DNA of 64,000 nucleotides from a bacterium (GTDB lineage: Bacteria > UBA8248). The stretch spans positions 266,875-330,874 of the forward strand of contig JAJEJD010000019.1 of the NCBI GenBank assembly GCA_022828125.1. Direction: 5' to 3'. Positions 1 through 7,868 of this stretch are shown here, piece after piece. Under the pieces are notes generated by a model. The model was not told where the DNA came from. It saw nothing but the letters and a program-made list of their open reading frames with translations, and made no database searches. Position numbers and translations under genes: made by a program. The first letter of the stretch is position 1, and the number at the start of each line of letters is the position of its first letter.

Positions 1-303
1 CCGCCCCACGCCTTTTCAATGAACGTATACCGGACCGTCTTTCCTGGCCTCACGGAGCGCTTCATGGATTTGTCCCGATAACGCATCGTCTATCGTAGCG
101 GCGTTCACGGGAATATTCACAAAGTCCATTCCCAGTTCCCTTGCCGCCTCTCGTTCTGCATCGGGTGGTAACTCCGGTTCTTCCTCATCGGCGAAACGCA
201 AATTGACCAGGGTTTTAATTCCCTTATTCGCCAGAGATTCCATATCCTTCCGGCCCGGCTGACTCCCGAATGCCAGATTTTCGGCCAATTCAAAGTAGTT
301 CAT
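1..303 (-). CDS. DUF442 / beta-lactamase-hydrolase-like phosphatase, selenocysteine-containing (partial)
   Basis: The protein continues past the left edge. About 95 residues precede an in-frame TGA at 16-18, and AAA GGC GTG GGG CGG follows up to base 1. The product reads ...GPVYVH-U-KGVGR. The N-terminal part (FGSQPG, then KTLVNLRF around residue 30, an alpha helix, then VNIPV) matches the DUF442 family, a rhodanese/dual-specificity-phosphatase-like fold whose active site is HCx4R. The UGA falls exactly on the catalytic cysteine of that loop, so I read it as selenocysteine rather than a stop. The ATG at 303 has GAGGG about 8 nt upstream. It lies 22 bp downstream of the SirB1-like gene and is probably co-transcribed with it. 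The true end and any SECIS lie outside the window. Family assignment is fairly sure; Sec is inference supported by three other cases in this window. Confidence 0.72.
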
Positions 304-325
304 ACAATTTTCCCTCTAAGTGATC

Positions 326-1168
326 TTACACTCGCTGCACCAGCTCCCGACAGCGAAGCAGGCAGGTTACTTTTTCATCTTCTCCATCACGCTTATAAAT
401 TCCAAGCAGATTGTTGAGCATTCTCTCCACGATACGGCGAGGAGGGGTTTCCTGTAAGAACCGCATATCGAAATGATACCCGAGTCCACGCAGAATCGCC
501 GCGCAATCCCCCACGCTCAGGCGTTTCCCCCTGTCGAAGGGGTCCAGAAAAATGGGCTCCTCATCACCTTGGTATTTGACGATAAAATGTCCCGGCATTC
601 CGACTCCGTGAAACGGAAGTCCCAACCGTGCGCCAAGAATCAAATACAAAGCGGAAAGTGATATTGGAATGCCCCGTCTGCGCTCCAGCACACGATCCAT
701 AAAGCTGTTCTGCGCATCATAGTAATTGTCCCGTTCGCCATCGAAGCGAAGCTCCCCGTGGAGATATTCGACGATTTCGGTGACAATGGCGTCGGCTTTA
801 TTTATACCCACCAAACGTCCACGCAAATGATTCTCCATCTTCAGCAAATCGTCTTTTTTCGTCTCCATGTTTTCGAGAGGATGGCCGAAAGACGCCAGCA
901 AGAAGCAAGCATCCTCCAGATCTACATCTTCAACCGAAGAAAGAGACCAGTCCGAAAAAGCAACCTCTATTTGACTGTAGTGAAATTCCCGAAGCGAAGG
1001 CGGCAAAATCAGTTCGCTCGCCTCGTGCTTCTTCATCATGCCCAACAGTCTTTTCTGCTCTTCAGTCGAAAATACTGAAACCTGGCGGTCCAATGCCGCC
1101 GTCACACGCGGTGAACCATCATTCAATAAATGATAGACAGCCTCTAATTGCGAATCGCTTAATGACAA
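326..1168 (-). CDS. SirB1-like transglutaminase-fold protein
   Basis: This 280-residue protein resembles the SirB1/UPF0162 family (Transglut_core2). The hallmark segment is around residues 155-205: FMDRVLERRRGIPISLSALY, followed by LGLPFHGVGMPGHFIVKY and then FLDPFDRGK. Members have a transglutaminase-like fold plus tetratricopeptide-like helices; the biochemical role is not established. The start is a TTG at 1168 with AAGGA about 8 nt upstream; no better ATG exists. It is transcribed away from the TPP enzyme gene, and the 106-bp space between them is AT-rich around 1215-1250 and probably holds divergent promoters. The DUF442 phosphatase follows on the same strand. Family call is confident, function unknown. 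Confidence 0.85.
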   Translation of the reverse strand: MSLSDSQLEAVYHLLNDGSPRVTAALDRQVSVFSTEEQKRLLGMMKKHEASELILPPSLREFHYSQIEVAFSDWSLSSVEDVDLEDACFLLASFGHPLENMETKKDDLLKMENHLRGRLVGINKADAIVTEIVEYLHGELRFDGERDNYYDAQNSFMDRVLERRRGIPISLSALYLILGARLGLPFHGVGMPGHFIVKYQGDEEPIFLDPFDRGKRLSVGDCAAILRGLGYHFDMRFLQETPPRRIVERMLNNLLGIYKRDGEDEKVTCLLRCRELVQRV

Positions 1169-1274
1169 AATGGCGTCCTTCGTTTGCGCGGTTACCTCCC
1201 CACCTACCCCTGCTTTTGAAATATGTTATTATCATTCGAAATTATCCACAATTCGCGCTCGATCGGAGAAACGC

Positions 1275-2900
1275 ATGTCCACGTATGCCGATGTGGTGGC
1301 GGAGGTTCTTCAAGACGCGGGCATCGAATTCATTTTCGGGGTTCCTGGCAGTTTAAGTTCCGTCGAACTTATTGAAGCCGCGAGAAAGCGGAACATTCGC
1401 TACATCCTTTGCAGCAACGAAAGCAGTGCGGCCGTGAAGGCGGGAACGTACGGCATCATGACAGGACGACCGGGAGTCGTGAGTACGGGTGTCGGCCCGG
1501 GGGCGGCTGCAGTCCTCCACGGCGTGGCAAACAACTATCTCGAGCGTGCCCCCTGTCTCATTTTGACAGACCGCTTTTCTGATGAGCAATTCCGCCGACA
1601 GGGCCGGCAAAGACTTGACCAGGATCGTTTGCTGCGCCCCATTACGAAAGCCACCATTCCACTAGCAAAAGATAACGCCGCGGTCGCTATCAGGCGCGCA
1701 CTGGCCTTGGCAGTAGAGGGAAGGCCGGGTCCTGTACATGTGGACCTCCCCTACGACGTCATGCTGGCGAGCGCTTCAGAAGACGATTCCCCCCCCAAGG
1801 AGACCCCTAAAAAATTTATCGGCCGCACCGGGTCGGCACACCCTGGCATCGGTGCAACTCTCAACGCAATCTCGGAGTCGAAAAACCCGATAGTGATAGC
1901 AGGACTCCAGATAAACCGCTCGGGACGAGAAACGGAAAAAGAATTTGTGTCTTTCGCCGAAAAACTCGGAGCGCCCGTTCTCGCGGCACCTTCGGCGAAA
2001 GGCGTCTTGCCGGAACATCATCCCCTTGCCATGGGAACCTTCCGGGGCGCACCCTCCGAGCGGGAATTGGTAGACAAGTCGGACTTGTTACTTTTAGTGG
2101 GCTTCGACACGGTGGAAGTATTCGCCCCCGGGTATTGGGACTATCCCCAAAAAGTGATCAATCTCGATGAAGTACCGCATCTCGACGATTTGATTCGGCC
2201 AGAAATAGAAGTCGTCGCCCACCTTGCCGACATTCTTAGAGAGTTGAGCGCCTCCGTCACCTCCAACCATACCTGGAACATCGAGGAGATGGATTCCTAT
2301 AAGAAAATGAGACAATCCGCATTGTTCCCCACCGGAGAGGGCTTGATGCCCGGCGCCGTCATTCGAATTGCGCGGGAATGCCTCCCCGACAACGGCATCA
2401 TGACCGCCGATGCAGGAAGTCATAAAGTTCTGGCCAACGACATCTGGGAGACGAGGCGTCCTCTGGGTTATCTGACCTCGAGCGGGCTGGGTTCGATGGC
2501 GGTTGCCACACCCGCCGCCATGGCCGCCAAGTTAATCGAACCAGACACGCCCGTTGTCTGCCTCACCGGGGATGGGGGGTTTCTCATGCGTATCGGCGAC
2601 ATGGAAGTCGCAGTTCGTGAAAACATTCCCTTCGTCACCGTCGTATTCAACGACCGTTATCTGAACCTGATCAAAATCAAACAAGACAACCGCTCTTTCC
2701 CGCGCCTCGGCACCGAGTTTCGCGATTCCGACTATTCATCCGTGGCGAAAGGACTGGGTTGTGAGGGCGAGAGAGTTTCTACTGAAAAAGAATTGAAAGA
2801 TGTGCTCGATCGTGCATTTTCATCCAATAAACCCTGGGTCATCGACGCCGTTATCAATCCCGACGGCTATGTGGCAGCAAAAGATGTCCGCGCGGAATAA
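1275..2900 (+). CDS. Thiamine-pyrophosphate-dependent enzyme (acetolactate synthase-like)
   Basis: A 541-residue protein of the acetohydroxyacid synthase/benzoylformate decarboxylase superfamily. The N-terminal pyrimidine-binding domain starts at residue 1, with the catalytic Glu near residue 49 in CSNESSAA and the GVGPGA loop after it. A central Rossmann-like domain follows (about 190-330). The C-terminal diphosphate-binding domain carries GDGG about 27 residues before FND, the TPP/Mg motif. The ATG at 1275 is preferred: GGAG lies about 8 nt upstream and family members begin here; an upstream in-frame ATG at 1170 would add 35 unlike residues. No regulatory (small) subunit gene is adjacent, so anabolic acetolactate synthase is not assured; a decarboxylase or carboligase of another 2-oxo acid is equally possible. 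Confidence 0.85.
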   Translation: MSTYADVVAEVLQDAGIEFIFGVPGSLSSVELIEAARKRNIRYILCSNESSAAVKAGTYGIMTGRPGVVSTGVGPGAAAVLHGVANNYLERAPCLILTDRFSDEQFRRQGRQRLDQDRLLRPITKATIPLAKDNAAVAIRRALALAVEGRPGPVHVDLPYDVMLASASEDDSPPKETPKKFIGRTGSAHPGIGATLNAISESKNPIVIAGLQINRSGRETEKEFVSFAEKLGAPVLAAPSAKGVLPEHHPLAMGTFRGAPSERELVDKSDLLLLVGFDTVEVFAPGYWDYPQKVINLDEVPHLDDLIRPEIEVVAHLADILRELSASVTSNHTWNIEEMDSYKKMRQSALFPTGEGLMPGAVIRIARECLPDNGIMTADAGSHKVLANDIWETRRPLGYLTSSGLGSMAVATPAAMAAKLIEPDTPVVCLTGDGGFLMRIGDMEVAVRENIPFVTVVFNDRYLNLIKIKQDNRSFPRLGTEFRDSDYSSVAKGLGCEGERVSTEKELKDVLDRAFSSNKPWVIDAVINPDGYVAAKDVRAE

Positions 2901-2939
2901 TGAAAATTTTTTGCTTGACACAAACCTCTCAACAACGCA

Positions 2940-2948
2940 TGTTATACT
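2940..2948 (+). promoter_or_regulatory. Extended -10 promoter for the cold shock gene
   Basis: TGT followed by TATACT forms an extended -10 element. A perfect TTGACA lies at 2915-2920, but the 22-bp spacer is too long for a classical pair, so the TG extension probably carries recognition. Transcription from here would give a leader of about 110 nt before the GTG at 3066. Confidence 0.5.
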
Positions 2949-2999
2949 GTATCTCGTTCGCATTGATGGAGGGAATTGTTCATTTCCCTGTGAATCAGA

Positions 3000-3058
3000 G
3001 CCCAGGCAGGGGCTGGGCATGATATCCTCGACCTCATGAGGGGTCTCCGCGCGGGAGG
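3000..3058 (+). promoter_or_regulatory. Structured 5' leader of the cold shock gene
   Basis: Two hairpins precede the ribosome binding site: GCCCAG (3000-3005) pairing with CTGGGC (3013-3018), and GACCTC (3030-3035) pairing with GGGGTC (3040-3045) around an ATGA loop. GGGAGG at 3053-3058 is the Shine-Dalgarno, 7 nt before the GTG start. Long structured leaders that change conformation with temperature are known for cspA-type genes. Whether this leader does so is inference. Confidence 0.35.
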
Positions 3059-3065
3059 ATTGTAG

Positions 3066-3272
3066 GTGCCAGAGGGAACAGTCAAGTGGTTTAGCGACAA
3101 AAAGGGGTATGGCTTCATTTCTCGGGAAGATGGCGACGACATCTTCGTTCACTTTTCCGCCATCGTTGCGGATGGATTCAAATCACTGAAAGAAGGTGAA
3201 AAGGTCACATTCGAGATCACCCAAGGTCCCAAAGGACTTCAGGCGGCGAATGTAACCAAACAAGAAGAATAA
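3066..3272 (+). CDS. Cold shock domain protein (CspA family)
   Basis: A 68-residue single-domain cold shock protein, an RNA/ssDNA-binding beta barrel. It has RNP1 KKGYGFI (residues 12-18) and RNP2 DIFVHF (25-30), and the start [11 protein letters not shown] is canonical. Length is typical for the family. The start is GTG, fixed by GGGAGG 7 nt upstream and by the family N-terminus. The gene stands alone with its own promoter and leader. No clear hairpin with a T-run follows the stop at 3272. Confidence 0.95.
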   Translation: MPEGTVKWFSDKKGYGFISREDGDDIFVHFSAIVADGFKSLKEGEKVTFEITQGPKGLQAANVTKQEE

Positions 3273-3310
3273 CTTTCCTCCCTATCATCGTACTTCTCAT
3301 CGGGTAAAAG

Positions 3311-4666
3311 CTACACGCTGGCCTCGGTATACTCTAAAACCGCCTGTGCTGCATTCTCCCCGCTTCTTACCGCACCCTCTACAGTGGCCGGCAAGCCTGT
3401 GCGGGTCCAATCTCCAGCAAGAAAAAAACCCTCAATCGGCGTTTTGGTATCTAACCGGTAATTTTGCTCCGCCACCCCGTTCGCCCAGGTAGCGGCGCGC
3501 TCCCGCACCACCAAAACATCTCGAATACGATTACGGGGAATCATGCGATTCAAGCAATCCCTTGCAGACGACTCGATGTTCGACCGCTCCTCAGATGCGA
3601 TGGAATCCTCCGCCCCGGCTAATAGACACACCAGGTTTTCCGCACCTTCTCCGCCGGCTACAGGTCGAAACAACCAATCCCACTCCTCACCCACTATCGC
3701 CTCAAATGGGGGGCCCTCATCCGGTTCTTCAAGCCAGCAATATGCGCTGGCGATAGGGCCCGGGCGTAGTTTTCCCAGATTCGAAAAAAGTGATTGCTGA
3801 CCGAGTTCGCTGCCTAGCAATCTGCCCAAAGCGTCGGGTGGCACGGCGGAAATAACTGCGGCTGCGGGTAAAGTCTCTCGCTCCCTTACCATCACACCGT
3901 TCATTTTTGAATCATTTACCTCAAAACCGACTGCGGGTTGCTGAAGCCTCACCTCTCCACCGAGGCGCCGAATGCGTTGGGCCGCTCTGTTCGCCCACAG
4001 CGTACCCAATGCCTTCATCGGCACTCCCAAGGCGGCTCCCTTCGGCCCATCGGCGAAGGCTTCCCGAATCACCGCCTTGAACAATTCCGCACTCCCCAGT
4101 TCCAAAGGCAAGTTCAACACCGCGCGTGCAAACGGCTCCCAAAACCAGCGCACCGCCTCATCCTTCTGGCCAAGGCCCTTCAGCATGTCACTCATGGATT
4201 CATCAGGGTTCTTATCGCCCGATTTGGAAACAATCTTCGAAAGACCTCTCAAAAGATTTATTTTTACCAAAAAGCGGGGCCCACGCCATTTGAGCAAGCC
4301 TTGAAGTTGCGCAAAAACCCCTCCTCCCTCTGGAAATGACAATTGCGTCCGTCTGGTCGACCCTGCTTTCCGAATACGGTAGCTCACTTCCAGGGAGGGG
4401 GAGAAAAAAATATCATCGGCGGCGCCCACTCTTTCCAACAATGAGCGCAATGCCGGATTGGCCGCCATGAACAAATGCGGGCCCCAGTCCAACTCCACGC
4501 CCGTGGGCGAGTGTTTGAAACTGCGCGCCCGGCCGCCGAGCAACTTCCCCGCCTCGAGCAGAGTAACCTTGACGCCAGATTCGGCGAGGCACAAAGCGGC
4601 GGACAGGCCCGCTGCGCCGGCTCCGATAATGATGACCGGCTTCTCGAATCCGCCCAGTTCAGACAT
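3311..4666 (-). CDS. hpnE: Hydroxysqualene dehydroxylase-type FAD-dependent amine oxidase/desaturase (HpnE)
   Basis: A 451-residue flavoprotein with an N-terminal FAD-binding Rossmann motif (IIIGAGAAGLSAALCLAE, about residues 12-30), the LLGGRARSF dinucleotide region, and a C-terminal FAD loop FFLAGDWTRTGLPATVEGAVRSG. This is the squalene-associated desaturase family. HpnE reduces hydroxysqualene, made by HpnD from presqualene diphosphate, to squalene. Its ATG directly follows the TAG stop of the HpnC-HpnD fusion gene with no gap, so the two are translationally linked. No squalene-hopene cyclase is in the window. The context makes the HpnE call strong; on sequence alone it could be a carotenoid desaturase. 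Confidence 0.88.
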   Translation of the reverse strand: MSELGGFEKPVIIIGAGAAGLSAALCLAESGVKVTLLEAGKLLGGRARSFKHSPTGVELDWGPHLFMAANPALRSLLERVGAADDIFFSPSLEVSYRIRKAGSTRRTQLSFPEGGGVFAQLQGLLKWRGPRFLVKINLLRGLSKIVSKSGDKNPDESMSDMLKGLGQKDEAVRWFWEPFARAVLNLPLELGSAELFKAVIREAFADGPKGAALGVPMKALGTLWANRAAQRIRRLGGEVRLQQPAVGFEVNDSKMNGVMVRERETLPAAAVISAVPPDALGRLLGSELGQQSLFSNLGKLRPGPIASAYCWLEEPDEGPPFEAIVGEEWDWLFRPVAGGEGAENLVCLLAGAEDSIASEERSNIESSARDCLNRMIPRNRIRDVLVVRERAATWANGVAEQNYRLDTKTPIEGFFLAGDWTRTGLPATVEGAVRSGENAAQAVLEYTEASV

Positions 4667-6826
4667 CTACGCTTCCAGAAAACAGCGAAGCGCTTCTTGT
4701 ATTTTTTCCCTGGACTTCAAAGAGGGGCGATAATCCATATGGCGAAAATGATTCTCCTCCATCTCACTCAGAAGTCTCCGATAAATTCGGCCCATGATTC
4801 TCGCGGGAAGAAGGTTTCCTGTCTTCTCGTAACTCAAAGCTTCGTTCGCCCTCTCATAGTATTCACGCGCCCGATGCGCCAAGAACCGAAGAAGGTCCAA
4901 AACCTGGGAAGTATCGTTTTTGTCTCTCAGATCAGAGTCCGTTACGCCATATTTATCCATTTCGCTTCGCGGAATATAAATGCGTCCTTCCTCGGCATCT
5001 TCCCAAACATCTCTTAAAATGTTCGTCATCTGTAGCGCTCGTCCCAAACAAACGGCGTATTCTTTGGCGAATTCCGATTTCGCCTCAAAGATACCCAGGC
5101 ACGCCAGCCCTACGGCGGATGCCACCTTGTCACAATAATTTTCAAGATCCATGAAATCTTCAAATCGGCTCTCTTCCAAATCCATTGCCACGCCATCACA
5201 TATCGCCCGGAAATGCTCCGGCGGCAAGTCGTATTTTCGAGACGCCCACGCGAGTTCTCCAATTATCGGGTGGGATGGACTCTCATCGCCCAACCGATCC
5301 AGTGCCTCTTTCCACTCGCGCAACGAGGCCCTTTTGCCGGATATCTCGCCCGGTTCATCGGCGATGTCGTCGGCCATGCGGCAATACGCATACACCGCCG
5401 TGATGGCGCGCCTCTTCTCCGCAGGCAGACTGAAAAAAGAGAGATAGAAATTGGATTTGCTCGCGCGAATAAACCAGCGGCAGTATGCGCGGTTCAACGC
5501 TTCTTCGGCATGCCGATCCACGTTGAATTCAAGTCGATAGACCGGGCGAAAGGCAGCGAGCAACGATTGGGCCTTATCCCGGCCATTCAAGAGCGGCGAA
5601 CCCGCGCAGACGTTCCATTCCGCACGGGAAATTGCGTCAAGCGCCGCAATGCCACCGCGCCAAATCGCACGAAGCTCACGGCCCAATGCGCCGCGGGTAC
5701 GATACAAAAGAGGCAGGCCCTGCCTGAAGAGACGCTTTGTCCTCTTAATCTGAAAAACCAGGAACGCGCGCAATTGAGGCGTCGCCACATCTGCAAGCAA
5801 ATCATCCTCGGAGACGGCGAATCGCTTCATCTCATCCTGCGGCATGTAGACGATGCCCCGTTCGGCGTCTTCTTTCACGTCTTGCAAGTGATTCGCAATC
5901 TGCAAGGCCGTGCATATGGCGTCCGAGGCACGAAGGGCCTCTTCATCGCGTATCCCGTGCAGCATGAGAACGATTCGCCCGACGGGATCCGCCGAGCGGC
6001 GGCAATAATCGAGCAAGGCTTCATAGTTCGAATACCGGAGAACCGTGACGTCTTGTTTGAACGCCGAGAGCAAATCCAGAAAAGGCTGTAGGGGCAAATC
6101 GAATTGTTGAAGCGTATGGGAAAGCGCTATGAACACGTCCGTATCCGCGACTCCCTTTTGGGCCGACACGAGTTTTTCTTCCCATTCATCGAGACGATCG
6201 AGCCGCTCTTGTGCGGGTCTTGTCGTATCCGCGATATCATCCGCACCCCTCGCGAATGCGTATACCGCGGCGACGTGCGGCCTTATTTTCGCCGGCAACA
6301 ACTTCGAGGCGACGGGAAAATTTTCGTAGTGGCCGACTACGATTTTCATGCACGTATCATAAGCGGCGCTTAAATCTGCCTCTGACACATTCTTTACCTC
6401 TTTGCCTGATTCCTTTACCTCCTCGCCATTCATCAGAGATTCTATCAACCGCGCATCCGCAGGCAGGAAATCAAAATCCCCTAATGAGGAAGGAGACACC
6501 CACTCGTGCTTTGCCACTCCCAAATTCTCAGCCACTCCGCTTTTCCATTCGCAATCATAAAAACGAAGTTGGACGTCCCTGTCGGGATAGCGGTGACGGG
6601 TCTTCCAACAAAGACGCCCCACACCCACCTTAATTCCGAGTTCCTCGCAAATCTCCCTTTGCAAGGCTTCCCGGGGGTTCTCATCATTCTCTATTTTGCC
6701 GCCGGGAAACTCCCAATAACCCGGCATGTGTCCACCCTCAGGGCGCTGACAAATGAGAATGCGCCCTTCATGCCGGACAACCCCGGCAACGACGTTTAAC
6801 TCCAAGGCGGCGGCTTCGCTCTTCAT
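4667..6826 (-). CDS. Three-domain fusion: Nudix hydrolase + HpnC + HpnD squalene synthase-like
   Basis: One 719-residue reading frame holds three proteins that are normally separate. Residues 1-130: a MutT-type Nudix domain with the full Nudix box (GKIENDENPREALQREICEE). Residues about 150-420: a squalene/phytoene synthase fold of HpnC type, with Asp-rich motifs GADDIAD and NHLQDVKEDAERG. Residues about 430-719: a second synthase of HpnD type, with RMADDIADE and NILRDVWEDAEEG. HpnD makes presqualene diphosphate from two farnesyl diphosphates, HpnC converts it to hydroxysqualene, and HpnE (next gene) reduces that to squalene. No stop or frame change separates the parts. The Nudix domain could be a housecleaning 8-oxo-dGTPase or act on prenyl diphosphates; only its chemistry class is supported. 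DUF3891 lies 15 bp upstream. Confidence 0.88.
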   Translation of the reverse strand: MKSEAAALELNVVAGVVRHEGRILICQRPEGGHMPGYWEFPGGKIENDENPREALQREICEELGIKVGVGRLCWKTRHRYPDRDVQLRFYDCEWKSGVAENLGVAKHEWVSPSSLGDFDFLPADARLIESLMNGEEVKESGKEVKNVSEADLSAAYDTCMKIVVGHYENFPVASKLLPAKIRPHVAAVYAFARGADDIADTTRPAQERLDRLDEWEEKLVSAQKGVADTDVFIALSHTLQQFDLPLQPFLDLLSAFKQDVTVLRYSNYEALLDYCRRSADPVGRIVLMLHGIRDEEALRASDAICTALQIANHLQDVKEDAERGIVYMPQDEMKRFAVSEDDLLADVATPQLRAFLVFQIKRTKRLFRQGLPLLYRTRGALGRELRAIWRGGIAALDAISRAEWNVCAGSPLLNGRDKAQSLLAAFRPVYRLEFNVDRHAEEALNRAYCRWFIRASKSNFYLSFFSLPAEKRRAITAVYAYCRMADDIADEPGEISGKRASLREWKEALDRLGDESPSHPIIGELAWASRKYDLPPEHFRAICDGVAMDLEESRFEDFMDLENYCDKVASAVGLACLGIFEAKSEFAKEYAVCLGRALQMTNILRDVWEDAEEGRIYIPRSEMDKYGVTDSDLRDKNDTSQVLDLLRFLAHRAREYYERANEALSYEKTGNLLPARIMGRIYRRLLSEMEENHFRHMDYRPSLKSREKIQEALRCFLEA

Positions 6827-6841
6827 TCAAACTCCAAAAAT

Positions 6842-7639
6842 TCAGTCCCGAGGAGGATCGGTTCCCGCATTCTCCGGCAAGCGCCTCAGAACACTTGAAA
6901 ACACGATGGGTTCCGCCAGGGGCAACGTCTCGGCCAGTTCTTTTTCATCCGCAAAATACTCGCCCGGGAGGAGCAATCCCGGCATTCGCAGCTTGATCGA
7001 ATCCTCTAAAAACGGCCAAGGGGATATTTCCAGATCGTCCATGTTAGCCGTTTTCACTTTCAAGCCGCTTTGCATCAAGGGGTGAACAGCGTCATCAGGT
7101 GGGGTGATTTCCGGTGCCCGGCACGCCAATAGGGATAACGTATCGCAAACCCTGAGTAAAGACACGGAATTTTCGATTGCTCCTTTGTGCCCCGGCTCAA
7201 TCAGGGCATCCAACATCTTCTGCCGTTTCGATTCGGCATGAATGAACCCGTTCAGCACCCTGGAAACTTCGCCGGGCGCACCCCTTCTGCCTCCCTCGGC
7301 GAGCGAAGAGAAGTGAATACTGACCAGACAACCCGAAATCGGATGGAAAGACGCGCAGGCTTCAATGCCCTCCGACCATATTTCCACCGCCTTGTCCGCC
7401 GTGATGCCGAAAAAACTATAAGGTAGTTTCGTCATTTCATCCCATGTCGGCGTGGCGTCCGAGCGGCACCATCCAACGTCATGGTTGTCAATGGCGAACA
7501 AAATTTTTTCTCTTAGCTCATCCGGTGGGGAAGGAAGTGACTCAATACCTATCCAATTCCGTGCAATCGTGCCTGCGGCCCGGGCATGGTCATGCTGACT
7601 GATGAGACGAACATGGTTATCTCGCGGACAAACTATCAT
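6842..7639 (-). CDS. DUF3891 family protein
   Basis: About 265 residues, beginning MIVCPRDNHVRLISQHDHAR, which is the characteristic DUF3891 start. An HD-like metal pattern is suggested by QHDHARAAG near the N-terminus, AIDNHDVGW about residue 55, and a central helix with Ser/His. Function is unknown; the family is often said to resemble HD-domain hydrolases, which I regard as plausible. I chose the ATG at 7639 because the family starts there; an in-frame ATG at 7756 would add 39 unlike residues. It is the first gene of the apparent operon with the Nudix-HpnCD fusion (15 bp gap) and hpnE. Confidence 0.72.
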   Translation of the reverse strand: MIVCPRDNHVRLISQHDHARAAGTIARNWIGIESLPSPPDELREKILFAIDNHDVGWCRSDATPTWDEMTKLPYSFFGITADKAVEIWSEGIEACASFHPISGCLVSIHFSSLAEGGRRGAPGEVSRVLNGFIHAESKRQKMLDALIEPGHKGAIENSVSLLRVCDTLSLLACRAPEITPPDDAVHPLMQSGLKVKTANMDDLEISPWPFLEDSIKLRMPGLLLPGEYFADEKELAETLPLAEPIVFSSVLRRLPENAGTDPPRD

Positions 7640-7868
7640 TTGAGACACCAAAAAACGGCGGAGAATACATTCCCAATCCGTTGAATCTCCAGGCCCAAAA
7701 CCCGGGAGTATTTTATTTCGTCGTTGAAAAATGTAACAACCGCCATGGCGGCACACAAGAAAAAACTATTAAATTCAACATCCACTTGAACAAGCGTGTC
7801 AAAACACATAATTTTGCTACAAGTCAGTATATATTCTTGTCCTGGAAATAAGGAAATAGCGCCAAATT

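Noticed and set aside
7757-7868. Possible SAM riboswitch before metX
   Set aside because: No SAM-I or SAM-II pattern of stems or conserved boxes is recognisable in this AT-rich leader.
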